Of a stretch of 64,000 bases of DNA, positions 34,066-44,611 are shown piece by piece. The notes under the pieces were generated by a model that worked only from the letters and a program-made list of their open reading frames with translations, did no database searches and was not told where the DNA came from. Position 1 is the first letter of the stretch. Each line of letters starts with the position of its first letter. Origin of the DNA: Aselliscus stoliczkanus (taxonomy: Eukaryota > Chordata > Mammalia > Chiroptera > Hipposideridae); NCBI GenBank assembly GCA_033961575.1, contig CM066731.1, positions 59,363,501 through 59,427,500 on the forward strand. The letters are read 5' to 3'. A program made the translations under genes and the position numbers.

Positions 34066-34959
34066 ACAGAAAGCATTGGCCATGTGGTGCTGTAAAGGCT
34101 TCTCTGAGTAGCCTCACTTCTGAATTGGCCCAAGACATGTCATGGCTGGAAATCTTTTCTCATCATTCTTAGGATCGCCATGTGGTTTCAGCCAACATAC
34201 CAAACACACCTGATAAAACTATATAGACTGAAATATATCTGTAAAATGTATAGATAAAAAATACAATCTGTAAACTATATTAATCACAGCCCATATTACA
34301 GCTTTTACAGAAAAAAACTGCATATTACATATTCTAAATAAATCTTATACGCTTATAAATATCTGACAAAATGAAACAACATGCTGCATGGCACTGCATG
34401 TAAGTCATGTTATAATAAAACAGTCTTTATTTTTTTAAATGGGTATTTTTAAATCTCATCTTTATTTCATCAGCAGAAACCTGTCAGCTTCCAAGCGGGA
34501 TACCTGGGTGCCCTAAGCTTTTCCTATCTGCCCCTGCTGTTCTGTTTCAGTGATTTCAAAGTATGTGTCAGCCACTCATGGTCCATCCTTCCAACCCCAT
34601 CTGTGCAGTAATGACTGAAATTCTTCCCAGTGTCTGGCAATCTATTATTTGATATTCCTAGTTTCCAGTGTTGTCGGAATTCTGCGTCAGTTTTTATGCT
34701 TCCAAGAGCATTCAGTGGAAGTGGCAGGTAGGGCAATTCAGCTAGTTGCCTTTAGAGATAATAAATCCACCTGCTCTCTTAAGTTTAAAAACAAAGAAAA
34801 GCTCATGGATTTTCTGAGGTTAAATAAAGCATATGCCTCATATCACCTTACAATATTGGCTTGGAACACACACACACAATTAGATATTATTTATGTGAGA
34901 GACACTGACTCAAAGATACATCCAGGATTATACTCCATTCACTGACCACTACCACCACC
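34066..34959. other. Unassigned DNA
   Basis: A 70-codon minus frame lies at 34524-34736 with no homology I recognise. AC- and ACC-rich stretches occur near 34868 and 34948. Confidence 0.35.
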
Positions 34960-35645
34960 ACCACCCACCCACTGCTGTGTGTTGGATTTGGTTGGCTTTA
35001 GGAGCTTGAGTTCCCTCTCTTATGGGACAGGACACAAATATATAAAAATGTAACATGTCAGGAGTTGGAAGTGTTATGAAAAACTTAAACAAGGGTGAGG
35101 GTTATAGGGGGGCCTTGGAAGTGAGATGCTATTTTAGGTAGAGTCACCATGGACATCCTTTCTGATGGGGTGATGTTTGAGAAGACACCAGAAGGAACTG
35201 AGGCAGCAGCCATACAGATGTCTGGGGAGATGAGTTCAGGGGGAACAAGAGGAAAGGCTCTCAGACAAGAACTTCATGTGTCTGAGGAACAAGCAATCCA
35301 GTGTTCCTAGAGCATAGGAAGAAGAGGTGATGTTTGAGATTTCTTTTAATTGTAAGATGAGAATCCATTGGTGTGTTTATAACAAGGAGGGGTGTGACCT
35401 GTTCACTCTGGAGGAGCAGATCTAAAAGGCCAAGGCCTGAGGCAGGAAGAATACTAGGAGAAGGCTCCTGCAATGAACCAGGAGAAAGATGATAGTGGCT
35501 GGCACCGGGGCAGCACTAGTGGCAACAGTGACGTGTTACCAGATTGGGGATGTGATCTGATGGATTTTCTCATTAATTGTATTTGAGGTACAGGTAGAAG
35601 AGAACTGTCAAAGATGATTACAAGTTTTTAGCTTAAAGGGCTGGA
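34960..35645 (-). repeat. L2 LINE, antisense
   Basis: Reversed L2 in order: GGAGTTGGAAGTGTTATGAA, GATGTTTGAGAAGACACCAG, GGAGCAGATCTAAAAGGCCA, GAAAGATGATAGTGGCTGGC and a block ending GGCTGGAATC. Long but degraded. Confidence 0.65.
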
Positions 35646-36183
35646 ATCATAGAATCGCCAACTGTGTGTGATTCCACACTTGTCCTCCTTTATCCAGAAA
35701 GTATATTATACTGCAAGTGAGCATTTGGTGTGATGATAATGGACCTCCTGCAGTTTATTCTAACTTATAAAGTGATATTTTAAAATTTCAGTTTTCTTGA
35801 CTATTCAATAATAAAGTCCATGTAACATACCTCATGATTGATAGTTGCCATCCCAGTGTACATTGCACAGCATGTAGATTTTCCTCAACATTCATTATGT
35901 GGAGACCTAAAGGATAAATGATAATTCTGTGTTCCCCAAATGCAAGCTCATTTTAGGCTATTGTTTTAAGTGGAAACTTCTTTGGAGAATATGGAGTGTT
36001 TTTTTGTAAAGATGCATAATCAGGCGTGATTTATGAATAGAGTGATCATATCATTCATCATACAAAGTAAGACATTTTTAAGTCTGCAAAGGGATGTTAT
36101 AATAATTATTCCATAATAACAGACATATACTAGGATGGTCCCAGAAAGCATAGTGGGGGGACCTGACATGAATAGACACAGGA
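35646..36183. other. Unique AT-rich DNA
   Basis: Nothing recognised. Confidence 0.4.
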
Positions 36184-36315
36184 GGGTCAGCCGAGTGGCT
36201 CAGTTGGTTAAGAGCTTGCTCAAGAGTGCGAGCTCTGAGCAACAGTGTTGCCGGTTCAATTCCCAGCCCGAGCTGAGCTGCCACTGAGCTGCCAACAGGT
36301 GGCAGGATGGTTCAG

Positions 36316-36391
<76 letters not shown>
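36184..36391 (+). mobile_element. Type II SINE with a (TA)n(CA)n tail
   Basis: Head GGGTCAGCCGAGTGGCTCAG, A box GGCTCAGTTGG, TTGCTCAAGAGTGCGAGCTC, B box CGGTTCAATTCCC, then the GAGCTGCCAACAGGTGGCAG body. In place of an A tail it ends in about 23 TA units (36317-36362) followed by about 14 CA units (36363-36390). No clean TSD is visible. Confidence 0.88.
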
Positions 36392-36393
<2 letters not shown>

Positions 36394-37029
36394 TAAGGGT
36401 GGTCTGCTGCAGAGGGTTGAGGTGCGTGATAAATAAGACTTGAACATGGCTGGTTTTGCAGCATGAGATGGTCTACCTTGATGGTGAGGCATGGAAAAAG
36501 AGTTTCTAAGCAGAGGCAATTATGAGGATTATATGTGTACAATATGAGAGCCCCATGATCTGGTGCAGCACAGCATGGAGTACAGAGAATGGATATTGAA
36601 TATCAGGTTTTGGCCAAGAAAGCAAAGACTCAGGACAAGGCTGTCATCCTAGCAGCAGTGACACCCAGAGTGGAAGTGCAGTCCTAGCCACAGTATATCC
36701 AAGTATGGCAGTCCCATGAGGAGCCCTCATGCAACTGAAGATAGCTAACCTGTCCCAAATGTCCCCTAGTTACTGGAGGGGGTGGGATTCCTAGTATTCT
36801 ATTTGCCGTGTCTAAATGAGCCTTGAGAAAGCCAGAGCCTCAGAAAGGAATAATTTCTGAAGGAGGCTCAAAATCTGCATCATTTTATACAAATAGAAGA
36901 CATGAGCTACATCCTACATAATATGTCAAAGTCTACCATAGAGAGCAGTTAAAATTTGTATTATGAAATATATTTAAAAAGACACAAAATGGCATACAGA
37001 AAAAAAAATAACACCTGTTTATTTGCCAA
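36392..37029. other. Unassigned DNA
   Basis: Nothing recognised. Confidence 0.35.
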
Positions 37030-37569
37030 CCAATTTTGCCAAATATATTAAGATATATTTTGCAATATTTGCTTCAAATCTTTTGTTTGTTTTTAAAAAG
37101 TAAAACATTACAGAATGCAGCTAAATTCTCCTGTTTATGCTTCCCTAACCTATCATATTGCTCTTCATCCCTCTCTAGATGTAACCATTATCCAGAATTG
37201 GATGTTTCCCATTTCCATGTATATTTTTTAATGTTTTTCCTAATGTGAATTATAGATTAAAATACACTATTGTAACATATGTTTCGTAACTCAGTTTGTG
37301 GTGTCATACTGTTTGTAATACTTTGCAAATTGTTTTTTCTTACATTATGTTTCTGAGTTGTATCCATTTTGATACTGTAACCCTAATTTATCATTTCAAT
37401 ATCTAAAATTTCATTATATGAGTATACCAAAACCAGAGAGGGGTGGAAGGAGAGGGGAGAGAGAAAGAGAGAAGAGAGGGTATGTTCACGGATGTCAGTT
37501 TCTAATTATTTGCTATTACAAACAATGTAGCAATGAAAATGCCTTCACATTTTTCCCTGTGCCCAACAG

Positions 37570-37765
37570 GAGAGTTTGTCTGGAGCAGTGGCTCCCAATG
37601 AGGCAGGATCACCCCCTAGAAAACAGTTGAGCATTTTGTGGAGGGAAATTTCGGTTGTCACAATGAGTGGGTGGCACTTCTGACATTTCCTGTGTCAAAG
37701 CCAAGGGAGCACAAAGAATTGTCCTGTGTCCTACAGTAGGATATCTGAGTAAATGGAAAATCTGT
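37570..37765 (+). repeat. Small hAT-like element
   Basis: It starts GAGCAGTGGCTCCCAATGAG and contains TTTCGGTTGTCACAATGAGT, GGTGGCACTTCTGACATTTC and GAATTGTCCTGTGTCCTACA, the order of a common eutherian CAGTGGTTCTC-type hAT MITE. The subfamily is uncertain. Confidence 0.55.
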
Positions 37766-37934
37766 TTATAAGCAATCCAAGCCTAGAACCTTACTACATC
37801 ATATGTATATGTATGTACAAATTTTTTGCACATGTACACTGGATGTTCACAACTTCATTGAAAGTTGTTTGCCATGTTTGAAAAATTACATCACCAACAG
37901 TAGTATAACATCTGAGTGTCCAAAACAAGTCTGT

Positions 37935-38121
37935 ATTTTTAAATTTTTAATTATTTTATTTTATTTTTTATTAGTTTTAGGTGTGCAAAACACCATAATG
38001 ATTAGACATTTACACTTCTGCCAAAGTGATACCCCACAAGTCTACCACTCCTCTGACATCGTATATAGCTGTTACTATACCATCGACTATATTCCCTATG
38101 CTGCATTTTACATCCCATGAC

Positions 38122-38164
<43 letters not shown>

Positions 38165-38365
38165 TAGTTGACATTCAATATTATTCTACAGCAGCTTCAG
38201 GTGTACAGCACAGTGGTTAGGCATCTACACAATCTATGAAGCGATCTCCCGAATAAGTCCAGTACTCATTTGGCACCCTACATAATCTATACAACATTAT
38301 TGATTATATTCCACATACTGTACTTCACATCCCCATGAACAGTCTGCAGTTTTTACAGTCCCATT
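37935..38365 (-). mobile_element. Young-type L1 3'UTR tail, two units, antisense
   Basis: Unit one: TTATTAGTTTTAGGTGTGCA .. TCGACTATATTCCCTATGCT .. TACATCCCATGACTTATT. Unit two begins after a (TTTA)n run (38118-38165): TAGTTGACATTCAATATTAT .. CAGGTGTACAGCACAGTGGT .. TGATTATATTCCACATACTG .. CATCCCCATGAACAG. It sits inside the older L1. Confidence 0.75.
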
Positions 38366-39884
38366 CACATGGTATATGCAGGCATGTCCTTCCTCATTCT
38401 TTCTTCTAGTTTAGCTGTACCCAAGCATGTACATATTGAAATACACACCTATTCCATTGTGTTACTTCATTTCTCCTTTATATGTATGTGATGGCATTAT
38501 ACTGATTTCTGTTTTGAATCAAAAAAGGGGTTCCGTTGGAGGTGTTACAAAATAGTTGTGACAAAAAGAGAGTGTTGGATATGATAGGTGAAGAATCGCT
38601 ACCATAGTGGATATGTCTCTAAGTGACTACAATGTGCATCTTCAATTTTATTTTACCAATTTTCCTTCTAGGGTAGTTGTGCTAGTTGATCATCCCATCA
38701 GCAGTGGTTAAGAACTTTAATTGTTCCACATACTTGCCAACCCCTGAAATGTCATTTTTCCAAAATGACTGCCTACCTAATGGGTATGACATAAAATCTG
38801 ATTGTTGTTTAATTTCCATTTCGCTGATTCTACAGAGACTGAGAATCAGTTTCACATGTTTGTGGGCCTCTCAGGGTACTTCTGAGAATTTCTGGTTCAC
38901 ATCATTCACCCACTTTTCTCCAATTGTTTTTATATATTCCAGACCTAACCATTTTTTTCATTATATGCTTCACTAATGTCCACCATTCTCTGGAATGTCT
39001 TTTCACTTTGATTCCGATGTCTTTTATTCTTTGAAAGGTTTGAATTTTAATGAAAACAGATTCACCAAAATATGTCTTTTCACTTATGCTTTTTGTGTCT
39101 TTTTGAATTTTTTTGCTATTTCAGGTTTAAATTTCTACCAAAAGTGTTAACATTTTGCTTTTTACTTGTATGTCTTTAATTCACCTAGAGTTTATTTTTG
39201 TGATTCGGATGAAGTATGAATCTAATTTTTTTCCAATGAAATAACTAATTTTCCCCAGCATTATGTATTGAATCATTCATCCTTTACCTACTTATAATGC
39301 TTCTTCCATCAGATATGCACAGCTCAGTTCCTGAACCCTCTCTTCTGTTGATCAGTTCATCTTTCTAGTCCAGAGCCAATATCACTATCTTAATTAGTTC
39401 AGCTCTGTAACTAGTTTTGATAATCAGTAGGACAAATTCCCCTGCTATTTTTATTACCCATCTTCAAAACTGTTCAGACTATTCTTAATCCTTTGTTTTT
39501 CCATATGAATGTTAAGGTCAGCTGGGTTACATTTCATTTTTTAAAAATCTACAGGAATGTTAATTGGAATTGCATGAAATTGATGGAAAAATTTGGAGAA
39601 AAGTGACATCTTAACAATATTAAGCCTTTCCATCTATGCATTTGTATCTTTCCTTTTAATCAAGTATTCATTTATGTTGTGGCAGATTCTGCCTCTTGCC
39701 TTCCCAACAAACTTCTTCCTGTTCTTCCTTGATAACAAAATACAAATATATTTGTTTAGAAATGACAACATGCCCAGCCTCAGGTGATGATCACACACAG
39801 TAGTCATCCAATAAATGGCAGCAGCTTAACTATCATCACTCCATGGCCCACTATTTTATAATCAAAGCAAAATTAAGCTCTATG

Positions 39885-40090
39885 CAGGGGTTGGCAAATA
39901 ATGGCCGACAGGCCGGATCTTAACCACTTCCTGTTTTTGTAAAGAAACTTTTACTGGATACAGTTATGTCCACTCTATGACCTGTTGTCCATATCTACTT
40001 TCACGCCACTTGCAACAGTGTCTGACTATATGACCACCTAAGCCTTCCTGGCCTTTTTACAGAAAAATTTGCCAACCCCTGCTTTAGATA
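39885..40090. repeat. hAT-Charlie MITE (MER3-like)
   Basis: It starts CAGGGGTTGGCAAATAATGG and ends AAAAATTTGCCAACCCCTGC, giving near-perfect inverted ends of about 14 bp (CAGGGGTTGGCAAA). Internal words CTGTTTTTGTAAAGAAACTT and GGCCTTTTTACAGAAAAATT fit this eutherian family. The name is from memory. Confidence 0.75.
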
Positions 40091-40404
40091 GTGTTCTTAG
40101 CCAGACATTGGCTTGGATGCTCTATCCTCTTTTCCAGATGCATACTATTCCATTCTTTTTTGCAACTTGCATATGCATAGGGCCCAGGGTTGGCTGAACG
40201 CTTCTGGAAAGACTTTTAAATTCCTGATAAAGGCAATAACTATAAAAGAAAAGCTTGCTGCCACCAACTCTTTCACCTTTTTCCTGTCTCCAATATTGAC
40301 TTGAGGTCTGGAGCTTTGAGAGTGATCTTGCAATTATGGGCTACTCTTACAGAAGGAAGGGTGAAAAGCAAGCAATAAGCTGAGGAAGGCAGACAGACAA
40401 CTAT

Positions 40405-41412
40405 GTAATTTGCAAGACCTAATTCAAAAATGAAAACGCAGGGCCCCTTGTTCAAAAAGCAGGAAAAGAGTACCATTAAAGGTACTAAAATATAAAGCTT
40501 ATGCTTCTTATCCATGGTGTCTCTCTTGACTTGCAGTGATATTTTTTATTTGCTATTTAATGGTGTTCTCAGTAAAAAAAATATTAAAACCTCCACTTGT
40601 TAGCATTAATTTTAATATTTTCTCTATATTGTGCAATGTCATTTTTAAATGCAGATATAAGAACATTCGACTCAAATGCAGAATCTCCAAATGATACAAT
40701 TTGTACTTTATAACTCATACATACATATGTATTTCATTCTTACCAGAACAGTGGAAATGATACACAAGACTAACTCAGTTTTCTTTAGTTCATGTCTTTA
40801 TTTTCACCCATTCTACCACTACCCTTTACCTTGGACTTACTGATAAGTAAGGAAAGATGAAAAGGAAAAGATACAGTGGGTTGCCCTACCTTTCCCTTCC
40901 CTTCTATGTCATCATTTTCAGTATAAATGAAATGGCTTATATAGGGAAGTGACCTAAGTAAGAAAAGATATGATAGTGTCCCTTGGTTGTTCGTGTTTCT
41001 TAAAATGACAGTGCCTTCTTTCTGTGTTTGAAGCAAGTCCTTGTTCAAATGGAAAATGTAGCCTCCCCGGGCTAGCATGTCTTTGACTTACTCAATCATA
41101 GATGTAACACACCTATCTAGTACTTACTCTGAGTCTCCCTGAACCCTCTGCAATGTGGGTCCATCAATTTTGTGCTCATGGTCTATCACGAAGACTATAT
41201 GTCAATGGGGTCACAAGGAATGATAGACACATATATTGCTCATATGCATGTCCCATTGTCCCATTGGACTTCATTACTAAACTGAAGTTCAACGATAAAA
41301 TTATCAAGACTGTCCAAACAGTAACAGCAGAGCACTAAACCAAGCATGGAACCCTTCTGAGTGTGGAGACCTGTGTGATTTTACGGGTCACAGGCCTGCG
41401 AAGCCAGCCCTG
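40405..41412 (+). repeat. hAT-like dispersed repeat, copy 1
   Basis: Collinear with 44612-45978 over about 950 bp: CAGGGCCCCTTGTTCAAAAA, TTTGCTATTTAATGGTGTTC, GGAAGTGACCTAAGTAAGAA, CTTCTTTCTGTGTTTGAAGC, CAATGTGGGTCCATC, CAGTAACAGCAGAGCACTAA. The right end, GCCTGCGAAGCCAGCCCTG at 41412, reads CAGGGCTGGC in reverse, as expected of a hAT terminus. There is no open transposase. Confidence 0.65.
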
Positions 41413-41509
41413 ATTACAGAGCCAAGATCGTTGCATCATTGTTGAGCTGCCAAAACAAACTACCTTCAGACATTTCCTTAACGAAACCGTAAATGTCCTC
41501 TTGATTTAA

Positions 41510-42700
41510 GTCTTATTTTCTTTTTCTAACAACTAAACCACTCCATGTCTTTTGTCAGATTTATTCCTAGGCACATTAGAGCTTTTATTGCTCTTATAAA
41601 ATATAACCTTTAAATTACATTTTCTAATTGTTGCTGTGTTATGTTAATATAATTGATTTTGGTATACAGAATCTTTGCCAAAATTTCTTCTTAGATCTAA
41701 TAAGATTTTCTTTGAATCGCCTAGGTTCTCTTGGGTGTTTATCGCAAATATATAAATGTAACATATAAGCATTGAAAGTGTTGCTGTGTCTTTTCAATTT
41801 TTATGCCTTTTTTTCTGGTCTGACTACAACTAGCTTGTACCTCTGATACAATGATAAGTAAGCTTTCTGCTCTTGATCCTGACTTCAAAGGACCTTCTTC
41901 TGTTCATCATTAAGGATGCTATTTGCTATAGAATTTTAATGATTTCTTTTTAACAAGTAAAAGAAATTCAGTGCTATTTCTATTTTGCTGAGACTTTTTA
42001 TAATGAAAGGAAGTAGATTTTATCAGATTTTTTTCTGCATCTCTTGAGATAATCAAATATTTTGTGTCATTTAATATTTAAGGTGGAGAATCCCATCAAT
42101 AAAGTCTTTAATTTTAAGCCTTCTTTAGCTCCCAAGCTAAACCCAACTTGATCATGATGCATTATTATATTATACACACATACTCACATACACATCCATA
42201 CACAAATATATATATATATTATAAATATCTATTTTCATAAATGTTATTAGATCATAATTTTCCTTTCTTGTGTATTGTCTGGTTTTATTATCAAGGTTAT
42301 ATTACACTTATAAAAGGAAATGGGAAACATTTTCTCTTTATGCAGTAAAACACTTATTTAACAAATACATAGTTAGAACATGCTACAAAATATAGGATGT
42401 TTTAAATGCTTTAAATGTTTGGAGAATGTGCCTATAAGTGAACTGGATTTTGTGTGGATTTTTTCTTTATATAGTTTTGTTGTTATACAATATCTGTACT
42501 GGTTTATTTCTTCTTGATTTGATATTAGTAAGTTATATTTTTTCCTAGAAATGTTTCATTTCACTTAAGTTTTTAAATGTGTGAGTAAAGGTCTTTATAA
42601 CTCCATCATATCAGTGATTATAGTTCATATATTTATAAGTTCACAAGTTCATTCACAAGTTCATATTCCCACTAGATTATAAACTCCTTCAGGCAAGGCA
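41510..42700 (-). mobile_element. Old L1 ORF2 fragment, antisense (probable continuation)
   Basis: Reversed ORF2: TTTGTCAGATTTATTCCTAG, TTTGGTATACAGAATCTTTG, TCTGCTCTTGATCCTGACTT, TTCTGCATCTCTTGAGATAA, AACCCAACTTGATCATGATG, TTGTCTGGTTTTATTATCAA. Its content follows on from where the block at 39.0-39.8 kb stops, so both may be one element opened by hAT insertions. Confidence 0.75.
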
Positions 42701-42734
42701 TGAGATCTATTCCTTTGTTTATAGGTGGACTCTA

Positions 42735-42817
42735 TTGGGTTGTCGGAAAAGTCATGACACATTTTTGCAATGAAAAACATAGAAAAAAAACACGTCATGA
42801 CTTTTCCGACAACCCAA
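42735..42817. mobile_element. Mariner-type MITE with perfect 27-bp inverted arms
   Basis: The arms at 42732-42758 and 42794-42820 are exact reverse complements (element proper TTGGGTTGTCGG..CCGACAACCCAA, flanked by TA at 42733-42734 and 42818-42819). The loop is 35 bp and A/T-rich. Size and layout match 80-bp MADE1-like elements derived from mariners, but the end sequence differs from MADE1 and from the mariner at 31 kb. The absence of any mismatch between arms implies a young insertion. Confidence 0.92.
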
Positions 42818-42819
42818 TA

Positions 42820-44199
42820 GTAAATGATAGACCCTCAGGTACTGCTTCTTGAGTGAGCAAATAATGAAAGTCTACTTAAAACTATGGGAAGCCTTTTTTA
42901 TCTCTAGTTCATATACTGTTTGAGTATATTTTTCTATTTCTATTATTTATCTTTTATTATAATGAAAACATCTAATCTGAGCAACAGATTTAGAAAGATT
43001 TAATTGCATTTAAAGAATAATTCAAACTCATTTTAAACAACCATTTTATTACTTTATGTGATTTTTAAATATTTTTAATAACTCAATATTCCAAAACCAA
43101 ATTTTGCTGCAACATATTCAGGAAGGTGTTTTTTTTTTTCTTTTTTCTTTCATGAAAATTGAAACTAACTAAGTAACAGTTGCTAAGGGATTTGGAATGG
43201 AGATTAGCATAGATTTGGATAGCACAAATGATCCTTTGTGCAGGGTAAACAGTCCACTTTTCATTTAAAAAATTAATATCCGTGCCTGTGATGCTCACTA
43301 AGACAAGTTTGAAAATAAGCTAAATATAATCCTCTTCTCTTTAATTTCCACAAGGCCAGCACCACTTGAGCTGATTATGTAATGTCAAATACTCAAGTTT
43401 ACTTTCTAGATGCATAGCACCTCTAGGTCTTGAGGCTGACAGAGTTTTCAGCAATAGTTAAACTTCTATCTCTTCAAGGAGTCTCTAAAAATACTCAGGG
43501 ACAGGCAGTCCAAGAAATGTAATGTAGAAACATTTTAATTTTTTTGCTTACAAATTTTGGAGATTACTTAGTTTTTTGTTTGCTTGTTTGAAATCTATTG
43601 TTCTATTTTATGAACTCCCACACTTTGCATCAACTTCCTTCACTTTGGATCCTTACCACCTTTCCCCAGGGAAGCAGCTCCAGTATCCTCCTTCTCATTG
43701 GCTACAAATCTACTGGACCAGGACCAGGCCCAGCTGCAGCATTAGGAAGTTCTATCTGGCTGCTTCCATTCCATGTCTTTCAAACAAAGAAGTCAGCTTT
43801 GGGATAAGGTCACCTGTGGTGCACAGCCCATGACTTCCCTCTCTGGGCAACATCCCTAAGTATTACTGTGAATGTTAACATAATTAGAAAATTATATTAA
43901 CAAATCTGCAAATGAAAAAATTCAATTTTACCAATGAGATCTTTTTAAAATGCTCCTTTAAAACTGTCTTACCATAACCACAAAGGACAATTACATGAGC
44001 CATCAAATTTTATAGTGTCAACCAAGAGCTAAGAAAGGTCTTCCAAGATGCAGAATGAGAACTAAGAACCCACAGCAAAAATATTAATCAAGATGAAGTG
44101 TTAATGAGACAGGGGCTAATATAGCGTGTAAATGCATGTACATGTAAGAGGAGTAAACTTAAATATTAAAAACTTTGTAAACTTTGCGATTAATTTATT
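42820..44199. other. AT-rich DNA with a GC-richer stretch at 43600-43860
   Basis: 43600-43860 holds an 85-codon plus frame with no homology I recognise. Otherwise nothing. Confidence 0.35.
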
Positions 44200-44335
44200 C
44201 AGCAATATTTATGGAGCATTTGCTATATAGTTGGCATTCCAGTAGTTCTTGGGAGGAGTAAAAAAATCATGTCTCTGTGAAGTTTATAATCCATTGAGAG
44301 TGACATAATATCTCCTATAATTATGTTGAAAAATA
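44200..44335 (-). repeat. L2 3' end, antisense
   Basis: TTTATGGAGCATTTGCTATA, GGCATTCCAGTAGTTCTTGG and GTGAAGTTTATAATCCATTG follow the reversed L2 terminus. Confidence 0.6.
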
Positions 44336-44438
44336 TCTGAATTACTTTGAATTCTATCATTTATTCTGGACTCAGAAAAATAATTGTACATGTGTGCTTC
44401 TATATTCTTCACAGCTCCTAGATTTCTAGCCTTCTCCT

Positions 44439-44468
44439 GGGGTGGTTGTGGGGGCGGGGCCAGGGGGG
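44439..44468 (+). other. G-quadruplex motif
   Basis: Four G runs, GGGG (44439-44442), GGGGG (44450-44454), GGGG (44456-44459) and GGGGGG (44463-44468), are separated by loops of 7, 1 and 3 bases. The middle also contains an Sp1/GC-box word (GGGGCGGGGC). The surroundings are AT-rich. Confidence 0.8.
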
Positions 44469-44611
44469 CGCCGGGTAGAGTTAGATTCCTCTAGAGTAAA
44501 CTATAAACAATTCAAGTACAATGAAACAATCACACTGGAGATCAAGTAGAAAGGAGAGAGACCTTTATACAATATAAGGATTAGGTGATTCCCAAACTTG
44601 ACTATACATTG

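Larger units (their letters stand above)
37030..39800 (-). mobile_element. Old L1 (L1M type), antisense, interrupted
   Basis: Reversed L1 landmarks: TTCCATGTATATTTTTTAAT near 37215, TTTGCTATTACAAACAATGT near 37509, the ORF2 end near 38690-38900 (CCATCAGCAGTGGTTAAGAA, CACATACTTGCCAACCCC), and ORF2 proper at 39000-39690 (AATTCACCTAGAGTTTATTT, TATTGAATCATTCATCCTTT, CAGCTCTGTAACTAG, ACAATATTAAGCCTTTCC). It is broken by a hAT remnant (about 37570-37765) and by a younger L1 tail (37935-38360). No intact frame. Confidence 0.75.

Noticed and set aside
34524..34736. 70-codon minus frame, possible upstream exon of the 32.4-kb candidate
   Set aside because: No convincing splice pair at its ends, so it cannot be linked to the terminal exon.
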